64,000 nucleotides of DNA from Cohnella silvisoli (lineage in GTDB: Bacteria > Bacillota > Bacilli > Paenibacillales > Paenibacillaceae), in assembly GCF_021190915.1 (NCBI RefSeq), contig NZ_JAIOAP010000001.1:248001-312000 (forward strand). Reading direction: 5' to 3'. The notes under the pieces are model-generated. The model searched no databases. It saw only the letters and a list, made by a program, of their open reading frames with translations, and was not told the DNA's origin. The position numbers were made by a program, and so were the translations under genes. Shown here piece by piece: positions 43,350-52,249 of this stretch (positions are counted from its first letter, which is position 1; the number at the start of each line of letters is the position of its first letter).

Positions 43350-44728
43350 GATCGTTATACGTGCGCATCGTCTTCACTTTTGTGGTTATTGCCGTCATAA
43401 GCGGAATCGTGGGATTGCTGCTGACGAGTTTGTATTACGAGAACAAGTTAGAAGCGAACAACGAGCGGAAAATAGTCGAAATGGGGCAGAGCATTCGCTC
43501 CATGTATGAACAGGATCCAGAAATCAATTTGGATGCGTATTTGAGGGGAATCGCGGCACTGGGATTTCAAATTTATGCGGTCGATGAAAATATGAAGGGT
43601 AATGTCTACGGTGCCGCATTTAAGCATGGGGCGCTGAGCTCTGCGCAAATTAGGACAGTTCTCGACGGATCGATCTATTACGGGATGAGGGAAGAGAACA
43701 CCCGTCTGAAGATTTTTTCCTTTTTCGAGAATAGCATGCGAAATACCGTAGGGATGCCACTGCAAACAAGAAGCGGTAAAATAGCCTTGTTCGTGCGTCC
43801 TGACTTGGAGAAGCAGATCGGAGAAATTCGTATTATCGTGGCCGTTCTGCTTGGCGTTACCTTCATCGCGAGTCTCGTACTGATCGTGGTGTTGACGAGA
43901 TTAATCGTAAGACCGATCAAAATGCTGAAGAAAGCCACGCTGCAAATCGTCAAAGGCAACTTCAATGTCGGTTTAGAGGCTTTCCGGAACCGGAAGGACG
44001 AAATCGGCGATTTGTCCCACCATTTCGCGCAGATGGCCCAATCGATCCGGCAGCTAGACCAGATGAGGCAAGAATTCGTCGCCAACGTCTCCCATGAATT
44101 TCAGACGCCTTTAACGTCCATACAAGGATTCGCAAGGGCTGTTTTGCATAAAGAAGTGACTCCCGAACAATCCGACCAGTACTTGGCAATCATCGAAGCG
44201 GAGAGCAGCCGGCTGTCCTCTTTAAGCAAACAGCTTCTAAAGCTAGCCGCGCTGGATAAGGAAAATAAGGAGCTGCAATTAACGACATTCCGACTCGATG
44301 AACAAATCCGGCAAATCATCATAATGCTCGAGTGGCAATGGACGGATAAACAGCTGCACCTAGACCTCAACTTGCCTGAGATATCGATTACGGCGGATTC
44401 CCAATTGCTGTATGAAGTGTGGCTAAACCTGATATCCAACGGCATCAACTTTTCCGAACCGGGTGACACGATAACTATCGAGATTCTGGATAAAGACGAA
44501 GTCATCGTGGAAATCCGCGATACGGGCATCGGAATACCGGAAGCGGAAGTACCGTTTATATTCGAGCGATTTCATAAAGCGGATAAAGCAAGAAACCGTT
44601 CCTCCACGGGCAGCGGCTTGGGACTGGCCATCGTTCATAAAATTGTTTCGCTGCATCAAGGGGATATCCAAGTTCGAAGCGAGCACGGCGTCGGGACGGC
44701 TTTCACCGTAACGCTCCCCCATTTGTAA
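43346..44728 (+). CDS. Membrane sensor histidine kinase
   Basis: 460 residues from GTG 43346. Helix 1 ('IVFTFVVIAVISGIVGLLLT') and helix 2 ('IIVAVLLGVTFIASLVLIVV', about 163-185) enclose a ~130-residue outside sensor. HAMP follows ('RLIVRPIKMLKKATLQIVKG'), then the H-box 'EFVANVSHEFQTPLTSIQGF', N-box 'VWLNLISNGINFSEPG', G1 'VEIRDTGIGIP' and G2 'STGSGLGLAIV'. Partner of the preceding OmpR-type regulator. The signal is unknown. In Bacillales similar pairs near MMPL or ABC genes often respond to envelope stress. Confidence 0.95.
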   Translation: MRSLYVRIVFTFVVIAVISGIVGLLLTSLYYENKLEANNERKIVEMGQSIRSMYEQDPEINLDAYLRGIAALGFQIYAVDENMKGNVYGAAFKHGALSSAQIRTVLDGSIYYGMREENTRLKIFSFFENSMRNTVGMPLQTRSGKIALFVRPDLEKQIGEIRIIVAVLLGVTFIASLVLIVVLTRLIVRPIKMLKKATLQIVKGNFNVGLEAFRNRKDEIGDLSHHFAQMAQSIRQLDQMRQEFVANVSHEFQTPLTSIQGFARAVLHKEVTPEQSDQYLAIIEAESSRLSSLSKQLLKLAALDKENKELQLTTFRLDEQIRQIIIMLEWQWTDKQLHLDLNLPEISITADSQLLYEVWLNLISNGINFSEPGDTITIEILDKDEVIVEIRDTGIGIPEAEVPFIFERFHKADKARNRSSTGSGLGLAIVHKIVSLHQGDIQVRSEHGVGTAFTVTLPHL

Positions 44729-44950
44729 TTTTCCGTTCATCGTCCGTTCACTTACCTGCTCAATAATTCAAGGTATGAACGGACAGGGGGACGGGATCAT
44801 GAATTTTCTTCCTCATTACCCAGCCGATGCGCGATATTGACGTGAATCAAGCTGTGATCGTATCTATCCGAATTGGGAGTGTAGTATAATATTGAACGTA
44901 CATTACTTACGTCAATTATCGCATCCCTATCGGAGAGGAACGACGCCCTT

Positions 44951-47245
44951 TTGAAGACGTTGGTCATCGCGGAAAAACCGGACATGGGCCGCAATATTGC
45001 CGCCGTCATCGAGCCGAAAGCTCAGAATAAACGCTCTTATTTGGAGGGCGACAATTATATCATCACCTGGGCGATCGGCCATCTCATCGGATTGGCAGAG
45101 CCTGATCTTTATGATGATAAATACAAGAAATGGAGATTCGGCGACCTGCCGATTATTCCGGAGACGTTTAAGCTGTTGCCGAACCCGCGCACGAAAGACC
45201 AGCTCGAAGTCATTAAGGACTTGGCTGCTCGGAGTGACGCGCTCGTGAACGCATGCGATGCCGGGCGGGAAGGGCAGCATATTTTCTCGCTGATCGTGAG
45301 GCATCTTCATCTTCGTCAGCCGGTTAAGCGGCTGTGGATTTCCGACCTTACGGCGGAGACGATTCGCAAAGGCTTCGACCAATTAAAGGACAATACCGAA
45401 TACGATAATCTAACGCAAGCAGCCCGTGCGCGAAGCGAAGCCGACTGGCTAATCGGGATGAACGGATCGCGGGCTTTTACGACGAAGCATAATGAATTGC
45501 TGTCCGTCGGACGGGTGCAAACCCCGGTACTCGCGCTCATCTATGATCGCCAGAAGCAGATCGAAGCGTTCGATTCGTTGAAATTTTACGATATTACGGG
45601 GCAGTTTACTCAGCAGGCTACCACTTATCGAGGAATATGGCAGGGAGAAAGGCTTACCGATCCCGAGAAAGCGGAAGTCATCGCCGCCAAGGTTAAGGAT
45701 AAGACGGGCAGCATAACGAGCTATGAAGTGAAGGATACGAAGGAGTACCCGTTCAAGCTGTACGATCTGACGCTGCTGCAGCGGGAAGCGAACGGCAAGT
45801 TCAGCTTTTCCGCCAAGAAGACGCTCGACACGGCGCAGGCGCTTTACGAGAAACATAAGGTCATCTCCTACCCGCGCACGAATTCTAACTATGTTAATGA
45901 TCAGAACATTCCGGAGATGCATAAGATTCTGGATTCCATGCGGAGCTCCCCCGATTACGGAGACTTCGTGAAGGACGCGAACAAGAAATTCGTAAGCACG
46001 AGCAACAAGAACATATGCAATCCTGCTAAAGTGGAAGATCACCACGCGATCATGCCGACGATGAAGAAACCTCAGGGGCTAAGCCCGGATGAGCGCAAGC
46101 TGTATGATTTAATCGTCAAAAGATTTCTGTCTCACTTCTACCCGGCGGCGGAGTACAAAGTGCATACCGTCATGACCGAGGTGGAGAAGGAAAGCTTCAA
46201 GACGACCGTTAAGCAGCTGCTGTCTTTGGGGTGGAAGGTCATCTATGCCGATTCGTCTAAGTCCTCAGCCGTCAAAGATAACGGTAAAGACAATGGCAAA
46301 GACGAGGGAGCGGGTACGCCCGAAGACGAAGAGCAGGAGACGGATGCTCCGTTCGAGATCGACCCGCAGCAACCCGTTGTCTGCAGCGACGTCGAGGTGA
46401 AGGCAAAGGAAACGCAGCCTCCTAAACATTTTACCGAGGGTACGTTGCTTAAAGCGATGGAAAGCGCGGGCAAGCAGATCGAGGACGAGGAGCTGCGCGA
46501 CGCGATGAAGGATTCCGGGCTAGGCACTCCAGCCACGCGGGCGGCGACGATCGAACGGTTGAAGCAGGTCGGTTACATCGATATGCAAGGGAAGAAAATC
46601 GTCATCACGCCCAAGGGCAGAACGGCTATCGAGCTCATTCGCGGTGCAGGGGTGGAACTGCTTACTTCACCGGAGATGACCGGACACTGGGAGCGGCGCC
46701 TAACGGAAATTTCCCGTGGACAAGCGTCGGCGGATGCGTTCATGGGCAACGTGAAGAAGTTTACCTGCCAAATTATTGAGAAGGTTAATCATCAGCGTCC
46801 GGCTGCCAAGAACGCTTTTGCAAGACCGGAGCCTCCCGCTAAAGAGGCGAGAGGGAAGAGGAAGCCGGCGGGAGACAGCGGCGGCAAAGCGGAGTCATCC
46901 GCGCCGAAGAAGGCGCGAAGTTCTGCGGCGGCGGATACGGCGTCTTCTCCGCAGTCTGCCGCTCAACCCGGCACGATCGGCAGCTGTCCTAGACCGGGCT
47001 GCGGCGGCCAAATTTTCATGGGCCGCAAAGGTTACGGCTGCAGTAACTACAAGACAGGCTGCGGTTTCGTCATCTGGAAGGAAAGCTTTGATCGCACATT
47101 AACCGACACAATGGTTAAAGCCCTCATCGAGAAGGGCAAAACATCAAAGCTGAAATTCGCAGGTAATGGCGATGAAGAGGCGTTCGAGGCTCGTATCGTA
47201 CTGAACAACGCGGATACTGGAGAATTGGTGCTCGAACGTGTTTAG
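44951..47245 (+). CDS. topB: DNA topoisomerase III (TopB)
   Basis: 764 residues from a TTG start (MKTLVIAEKPDMG), with a 'ggagagga' SD somewhat far upstream. The TOPRIM domain has the catalytic Glu in 'IAEKP' and acidic residues in 'NACDAGREGQHIFSL'. The catalytic Tyr lies in 'VISYPRTNSNYV'. A low-complexity, charged linker (about 435-460, 'NGKDNGKDEGAGTPEDEEQE') interrupts the domain. A Ser/Ala/Lys-rich tail leads to a C-terminal four-Cys zinc ribbon ('GSCPRPGCGGQI...GCSNYKTGCGF'). Relaxes and decatenates DNA. Longer than B. subtilis TopB because of the linker and tail. Confidence 0.95.
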   Translation: MKTLVIAEKPDMGRNIAAVIEPKAQNKRSYLEGDNYIITWAIGHLIGLAEPDLYDDKYKKWRFGDLPIIPETFKLLPNPRTKDQLEVIKDLAARSDALVNACDAGREGQHIFSLIVRHLHLRQPVKRLWISDLTAETIRKGFDQLKDNTEYDNLTQAARARSEADWLIGMNGSRAFTTKHNELLSVGRVQTPVLALIYDRQKQIEAFDSLKFYDITGQFTQQATTYRGIWQGERLTDPEKAEVIAAKVKDKTGSITSYEVKDTKEYPFKLYDLTLLQREANGKFSFSAKKTLDTAQALYEKHKVISYPRTNSNYVNDQNIPEMHKILDSMRSSPDYGDFVKDANKKFVSTSNKNICNPAKVEDHHAIMPTMKKPQGLSPDERKLYDLIVKRFLSHFYPAAEYKVHTVMTEVEKESFKTTVKQLLSLGWKVIYADSSKSSAVKDNGKDNGKDEGAGTPEDEEQETDAPFEIDPQQPVVCSDVEVKAKETQPPKHFTEGTLLKAMESAGKQIEDEELRDAMKDSGLGTPATRAATIERLKQVGYIDMQGKKIVITPKGRTAIELIRGAGVELLTSPEMTGHWERRLTEISRGQASADAFMGNVKKFTCQIIEKVNHQRPAAKNAFARPEPPAKEARGKRKPAGDSGGKAESSAPKKARSSAAADTASSPQSAAQPGTIGSCPRPGCGGQIFMGRKGYGCSNYKTGCGFVIWKESFDRTLTDTMVKALIEKGKTSKLKFAGNGDEEAFEARIVLNNADTGELVLERV

Positions 47246-47313
47246 CAAAGAGCGGATGAAAGAACTTGCATCATCTACAGGTTGCCGTGACTAGGCGCAT
47301 GGAGGATACTAAA

Positions 47314-47802
47314 ATGATCGTGATGAACGAGAAAATAAAAGCATCCGAGGTTTTGTTGACGGGTATTAACGGAGAAAATTTAGGGGTTGTCTCGCGGGAC
47401 GAGGCTTTGGCGCTTGCCCGTAAGCACAAAGTGGATCTCGTATGCACCTCCTTGTATAGCAGCCCGCCGCCTTGCAAGCTAGTCGCGCGAGGTGCGGCAA
47501 AGCAAGAGGCAGCCAAGGAGAAGCAAGACACGCGGAAAAAGGAACAACCACTAAAGCTTAAGGAGATCAGGCTTACCGCGAATATCGAGGAGCATGATTA
47601 CGAAACGAAGCAGCGGCAAGCCGAGAAACTTCTCGCTTCCGGGAACGCCGTCCAACTGGTCGTGAAGATTCAGGGCAAAGAGGGACCGAAGGCGAAGGAG
47701 TTGCTGGAGCGCCTGCTCAAGGATCTGGCAGCGAGCGGCAAGAAGGAAACGGGCATTCAAGTGAGCGGCAAACAAGCGGCCGTGCGGGTTAATCCGTCGT
47801 AA
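47314..47802 (+). CDS. IF-3-like protein (translation initiation factor 3 paralogue)
   Basis: 162 residues from ATG 47314 (SD 'ggagg', 8 bases); the frame is open further 5' without a ribosome site. N-domain as in IF-3: 'MNEKIKASEVLLTGINGENL' and 'LGVVSRDEALALARKHKVDL'. The C-domain keeps 'LKLKEIRLTANIEEHDYETK' and 'QAEKLLASGNAVQLVVKIQG', but the second half of that domain is altered: the usual 'GRE..H...G...L' segment reads 'KEGPKAKELLERLLKDL'. The linker is Lys/Glu-rich. A true infC next to rpmI/rplT is expected elsewhere, so this is an extra copy, perhaps a stress or ribosome-hibernation factor. Confidence 0.85.
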   Translation: MIVMNEKIKASEVLLTGINGENLGVVSRDEALALARKHKVDLVCTSLYSSPPPCKLVARGAAKQEAAKEKQDTRKKEQPLKLKEIRLTANIEEHDYETKQRQAEKLLASGNAVQLVVKIQGKEGPKAKELLERLLKDLAASGKKETGIQVSGKQAAVRVNPS

Positions 47803-47849
47803 ACGGAAACCTGCCGACCGCTTGTTTTTCGTTGCACTATCAGAAAATG

Positions 47850-47931
47850 AAGCACCTCACTATGGTCGGAAAAAGCGACTATGAGCAGTGAGGATTGCCG
47901 AAGCGCCTTGCTATGATCGGAAAAAGCGACT
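47850..47931. repeat. Two 31-bp direct repeats, 51 bases apart
   Basis: 'aagcacctcactatggtcgg' continuing 'aaaaagcgact' (47850-47880) recurs with four changes at 47901-47931. The period of 51 bases equals that of the array at 38615, though the sequences differ. Confidence 0.7.
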
Positions 47932-47942
47932 CCCTCCGGTTC

Positions 47943-48326
47943 TTAGGGTTTTTCACCTGGGATAGACCATCGGTTCTTTGAAGGTCTTGAACCCAGCGAA
48001 GGCTTTTCGCCGATCGAACTGTCGTGTACCGTACCGATCGTTTCGATGACGTGAACAGGCTGCTCGGTAGCCGCTTCGAATGCAACGTGCAGCTTGATTC
48101 CTGCGCATTCGCCATGAAACAGCGCCCATGGCAAGCGCGTTTTTCCCACGGTGATGGTCGTCGAATCGATTAATAGAAGCTCATACTTCAGCTCCTTCAG
48201 GATGCTGGATACATCATCTTCGGACAAAAGGGTCTGAACGATGGTTGTAAACATGGTAGACTTTTTCGATACCTTATTTTGATTAATCAACAGGCGTGCG
48301 ATAAGGTAATTGCTGTAACGGTACAT
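47943..48326 (-). pseudogene. IS4-type transposase relic
   Basis: A 127-codon frame containing 'ELLLIDSTTITVGKTRLPWA' and 'GECAGIKLHVAFEAATEQPV' then 'VIETIGTVHD', which is the first DDE strand (DSTT) and the 'aGIKlH...P' core of IS4-family transposases. The N-terminus has a deletion (the usual first ~80 residues are missing or replaced), and the protein ends soon after 'HDSSIG' instead of running another ~200 residues with the second and third acidic residues. It is a short, inactive remnant. No clear terminal inverted repeats were found. Confidence 0.75.
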
Positions 48327-48327
48327 A

Positions 48328-48532
48328 GGGACTTTACGTTACCAAAACGGAATAGAGATTGATGATACTTTTGGCTATGGCGCTTGGGGTTGATCTGGTT
48401 TTGATACAGGGGATAATGCCGGCCATCAGCAGGCAGCGACAGAAGCCGCTGGTTGAGTCCAAGCGATCAACCTCGAAGTTGATGAGACGGATGCTGAACC
48501 GCAAAGGCGGTATCGCGAACGATAATTTGTTA
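48328..48532. other. Gene-free stretch beside the transposase relic
   Basis: The only frame here (48359 onward, plus strand) lacks a ribosome site and any motif. The sequence may belong to the decayed element. Confidence 0.4.
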
Positions 48533-48578
48533 CTCAGCCGCCCTTGTTGCTGTCAAGCAGCAGGGGCGCTGAGTTTTT
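48533..48578 (+). terminator. Hairpin terminator upstream of the polysaccharide locus
   Basis: CTCAGCcGCCC-TGTTGCTG pairs with CAGCA-GGGGCGCTGAG and is followed by TTTTT. It insulates the locus that starts at 48753. Confidence 0.8.
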
Positions 48579-48752
48579 GCTGGCCGGCAATCTTGTTTTG
48601 AAAGGCAACGGTTGTTCACTTTAATATAAAACATGCCCGGTTAATACCGTCATTTCAGGCAATTGGAAGAAACAAAGAAGAAGAAATCTGATAAATTCGA
48701 ATATTCCGTTATCTGTTATGATTAGGTTCACGCACGACCACAAAGGAGGAAA

Positions 48753-51700
48753 ATGATGAAGCAAAATTCGGCATGTTGCGCGTTGTCCAAGTTGTTTGGC
48801 TCGTTCCGGCTACTTATCTTTGCATCTCTGTTGTTAACGGGCCTCCTGTTTTGGTTTCCGGATACCGGTAGTGCCGCAGGGCAAGCGGGTTGGAGCAAGC
48901 TCTATTCAAACGACGGCACGTTCACCGCGATGGCCATCGGGTCAGGTCAGTCGAGAGGCGAGCAGTTTAACGCCGATCAAACGTTCAATTCGCTCAGGGT
49001 ATTGTGTCCGAGTTATTCGAACAACATCGGCAATCTGACGTTAAGTCTGTACAAGTGGCGCTCCGATTACGCGACGACGGTCGCCGGAACACCGGTCGCC
49101 GCCCAGACGTATACGAACTTTACCGACAATGCATGGCTGACGCTGAATTTCGCCAATTTGCCGGCCGGTTCGTATTTGTGGGTGCTAAACGGAGCGACGG
49201 AGAACGTCGGCGTATGGGCGTATGCAGCCAGCACGCATTCTGCAACCGCCTACTATCTAGGCAGTACGACAGGGCTGCAGGGATATGATTATGTTTCCGA
49301 AATTTACACATTAGGAGAAGCGCCGAACGTTGTGCCAAGCTTGCGGGAATGGGCGAGCTCCACGGGGATTTTCAGCCTTGTAACCGGTTCTCGGATTGCT
49401 ATTGACAGCGCTTACATTTCTGCGTTGACGGATACGGCCCAGACGTTCCGCGATGATGTTCTGGCACTGAACGGCCATACGCTTAGCATTGTAACAACGA
49501 CGACTCCTCAGGCGGGGGATATATTCCTGACCTTAAACAATTCCGATACCGGAATCGGGAACGAAGGATATATTCTGCAGGTCGCCGGGTACACAACCAT
49601 TAAAGCCAACACCGCCAAAGGCGTCTTCTATGGCACGCGAACCGCGCTGCAATTGCTGAATCAAAGCCCCGGCAAGATCAGCATGCCCAATGGGACGGCC
49701 CGGGACTATGCGGCTTATCCGGAACGCGCCTTTATGCTGGATGTTGCACGCAAGTACTTCACCGTTGATTTTATTAAGGACTATATCAAATTTCTATCCT
49801 TCCACAAGATCAACGATCTTCACATTCATTTCTCCGATGACAGCGCGTTCCGTCTACAAAGCACGACCTATCCGGGCTTGGCTGCGGCACAAAGCTACAG
49901 TCATGCCGATATTGCCGCCATACAGGATGCAGGACGCAAATACCATGTCACGATCACGCCAGAAATTGACTTGCCTGGCCATGCTCTATCCATGACGACT
50001 TATAACCCTGCGATTAAAAATCAAACCTGGAGCAATGTGATCGACTTGTCGCTTCCGGCAACCTTTACATTCGTGAACAATTTGCTTGACGAATTTGTGC
50101 CTCTGTTCGAGGCTCCGGACTTCCATATCGGAGCGGATGAAACCCCGAACGATGCCAGGGGGTTCCCATATGGAGACGCGAATGTGGACTCGGATCCGCG
50201 CACGCATAATTACGCGTTGTCTCAAGGCTATTCGACCGCTGGGGAGCTGTATCGCAAGTTCATCAATGATTATAACACCTATCTGAAAAGCAAAGGGAAG
50301 CATACGCGCGTATGGGCCTGGTTCGACACGCTTCCCGGCAACATTCCGATCGATACCGATATCGTTTATGACGCTTGGCTGGCAACCAATATTCAATCCG
50401 TATCGCAGCGAGGGTTCTCTATCATCAACTCCTCGGCCGCGAACCTGTACAGCGTGCCGGGTACGGAATGGCAGCCGAACAACGTCAATTTGTATCCGAG
50501 CTGGCAGCCGTATATGTTCGACGCATTCGGCACGTCAAGCCAGCTTTCGCCGAGCGACCCGCATATTCTGGGGGCGAAATTCAACAACTGGAACGACATT
50601 TCATTAAACAAGGGCTTTACGGAGCTTGAAATCGACAAGGTGATCGCTCCTCCGATCAAGATGGTGGCCGAGTTCACTTGGGGCGGGCCGCGTTCCGTCG
50701 AAGGCTATCCGGCGTTTATCAACCGTACCGCGTTAGTCGGTTCAGCGCCCGGTCTGACGACGCTAGGCAACGATCCGTCCGTCAATCTGGCATTGACGCG
50801 ACCGGTAACCGTCTCGTCGACGGTGAACGGCAACTATCCCGGCATGGCGGCAGTCGACGGATCAGCCCAAACGAGATGGGCGAGCGCGGAGGGAGTTGAT
50901 CCGCAATGGATTTACGTAGACCTGGGGTCGCCATCCAGCCTTAACCGCATTAAGTTGAAATGGGAAGTCGCATACGCCTCGGCCTACACGATCGCAGTGT
51001 CTAACGACGCGACGAACTGGAACACGATTTATTCAACCGCTTCGGGGGACGGCGGGATCGATGAAGTTGTTGTGCCTACGACAACGGCAAGGTATGTGCG
51101 GGTTCATGGTACGCAAAGAGCGACGCCATATGGATATTCGCTTTGGGAATTCGGCGTATATTACGACCCGCCGATGGAAGACAATTACGCGTTGAACAAG
51201 ACAGCCAAAGCGTCCTCCGTATTTCCGTCATCGACAAGCGCTAACAAAGTACTGGACGGTAACGCGATGACAAGATGGTCGAGCGCGGAAGGCGTCGATC
51301 CGCAATGGGTCAGCATCGATCTGGGGCAAACGATGACCGTTAACCGGGTGCAGCTCCATTGGGAAACGGCCAATGCCAAATCGTACAAAATCCAGGTATC
51401 GGCCGATGAGGTGAATTGGTCCGACGTCTATGCGACGACGAGCGGCAACGGCGGCATTGACGATATCTCTTTCGCCAACACGAGCGCCAGATACGTACGC
51501 ATGCTCGGCACGGAACGAGGAACGGCATACGGATATTCGCTTTATGAATTCGGCGTATACAGCGACAACCCGACTCCGGCCAATATGGCGCTTTCCAAAC
51601 CTGCGACCTCTTCGGCTGTTGACAGCGGTCTGGTGGCGAGCAATGCAACCGACGGCAATGCGACGACCAGGTGGTCAAGCCCGAATGGTGTTGATCCGCA

Positions 51701-51965
51701 ATGGATCTATGTCGATTTGGGCTCGGAGCAGAGCTTCAATGAAATCAGACTGCTCTGGGAGACGGCTTACGGCAAAAACTACAAAATTCAAGTGTCCAAT
51801 AACGCCTCGACCTGGACAGACGTATACCAGAACGTATCAGGAGACGGCGGGCTGGACGTCATTCGTCTGAAGGACACCAATGCCAGATACGTCAGGATGT
51901 ACGGGATAGAAAGGGGCACAGCCTGGGGGTACTCCTTATACAGTTTTGAAATTTTCAAGAGGTGA
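48753..51965 (+). CDS. Secreted beta-N-acetylhexosaminidase (GH20) with three discoidin (F5/8 type C) domains
   Basis: 1070 residues with a signal peptide (hydrophobic ~17-37, cleavage near 'GSAAG'). Domains in order: an unassigned beta-sandwich (~45-185), GH20b (~190-320), GH20 barrel (~325-665) with 'DLHIHFSDDSAFRL' and the catalytic pair D462-E463 in 'HIGADETPND', then three F5/8-type discoidin/CBM32 domains (~677-810, 811-942, 943-1070). Each of these has 'ATDGxxxTRWSS' and 'DPQWIYVDLGS' motifs. GH20 uses the substrate acetamido group to release terminal GlcNAc or GalNAc. The three binding domains should hold the enzyme on a polymer. SD 'aaaggagg'. First gene of the secreted glycan locus. 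Confidence 0.95.
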   Translation: MMKQNSACCALSKLFGSFRLLIFASLLLTGLLFWFPDTGSAAGQAGWSKLYSNDGTFTAMAIGSGQSRGEQFNADQTFNSLRVLCPSYSNNIGNLTLSLYKWRSDYATTVAGTPVAAQTYTNFTDNAWLTLNFANLPAGSYLWVLNGATENVGVWAYAASTHSATAYYLGSTTGLQGYDYVSEIYTLGEAPNVVPSLREWASSTGIFSLVTGSRIAIDSAYISALTDTAQTFRDDVLALNGHTLSIVTTTTPQAGDIFLTLNNSDTGIGNEGYILQVAGYTTIKANTAKGVFYGTRTALQLLNQSPGKISMPNGTARDYAAYPERAFMLDVARKYFTVDFIKDYIKFLSFHKINDLHIHFSDDSAFRLQSTTYPGLAAAQSYSHADIAAIQDAGRKYHVTITPEIDLPGHALSMTTYNPAIKNQTWSNVIDLSLPATFTFVNNLLDEFVPLFEAPDFHIGADETPNDARGFPYGDANVDSDPRTHNYALSQGYSTAGELYRKFINDYNTYLKSKGKHTRVWAWFDTLPGNIPIDTDIVYDAWLATNIQSVSQRGFSIINSSAANLYSVPGTEWQPNNVNLYPSWQPYMFDAFGTSSQLSPSDPHILGAKFNNWNDISLNKGFTELEIDKVIAPPIKMVAEFTWGGPRSVEGYPAFINRTALVGSAPGLTTLGNDPSVNLALTRPVTVSSTVNGNYPGMAAVDGSAQTRWASAEGVDPQWIYVDLGSPSSLNRIKLKWEVAYASAYTIAVSNDATNWNTIYSTASGDGGIDEVVVPTTTARYVRVHGTQRATPYGYSLWEFGVYYDPPMEDNYALNKTAKASSVFPSSTSANKVLDGNAMTRWSSAEGVDPQWVSIDLGQTMTVNRVQLHWETANAKSYKIQVSADEVNWSDVYATTSGNGGIDDISFANTSARYVRMLGTERGTAYGYSLYEFGVYSDNPTPANMALSKPATSSAVDSGLVASNATDGNATTRWSSPNGVDPQWIYVDLGSEQSFNEIRLLWETAYGKNYKIQVSNNASTWTDVYQNVSGDGGLDVIRLKDTNARYVRMYGIERGTAWGYSLYSFEIFKR

Positions 51966-51973
51966 AGCTTTCG

Positions 51974-52029
51974 CCAGGGAATAACCGTTGCCTTCGAACA
52001 GAAAATGGCTCGGTATTCCCTGGTTTTTT
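51974..52029 (+). terminator. Terminator of the GH20 gene
   Basis: CCAGGGAATAACCG and CGGTATTCCCTGG form a stem around a large loop, followed by TTTTTT, 9 bases after the stop codon. Confidence 0.85.
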
Positions 52030-52118
52030 CCTGCCGCGCGCAACAATGCCGAATAAAAGGGGGTATTTCTGAATTATGCAGCCTGTTCATTTGCGCGCTA
52101 TACTCTCATATTAAGGAT

Positions 52119-52132
52119 GTAAAGCGCTTTCA
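52119..52132. promoter_or_regulatory. Catabolite-responsive element (cre) candidate
   Basis: GTAAAGCGCTTTCA contains the perfect AAAGCGCTTT core of the CcpA site (consensus TGWAARCGYTWNCW), 118 bases ahead of the next glycosidase-like gene. It suggests glucose repression of that unit. Confidence 0.65.
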
Positions 52133-52249
52133 GGCTTGTACTCGTTTCATTTAACGATTGGAGGTGTCGCCATTTATCGAAGAACGAGTGGTTGCTTGTC
52201 GTAAGTCTGCATGGAGCATGCCCCAAATAAATGATGGGAGGAATCCGTA

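Noticed and set aside
48359..48601. 80-codon plus-strand frame
   Set aside because: Includes the terminator hairpin, no ribosome site, no recognisable motif.
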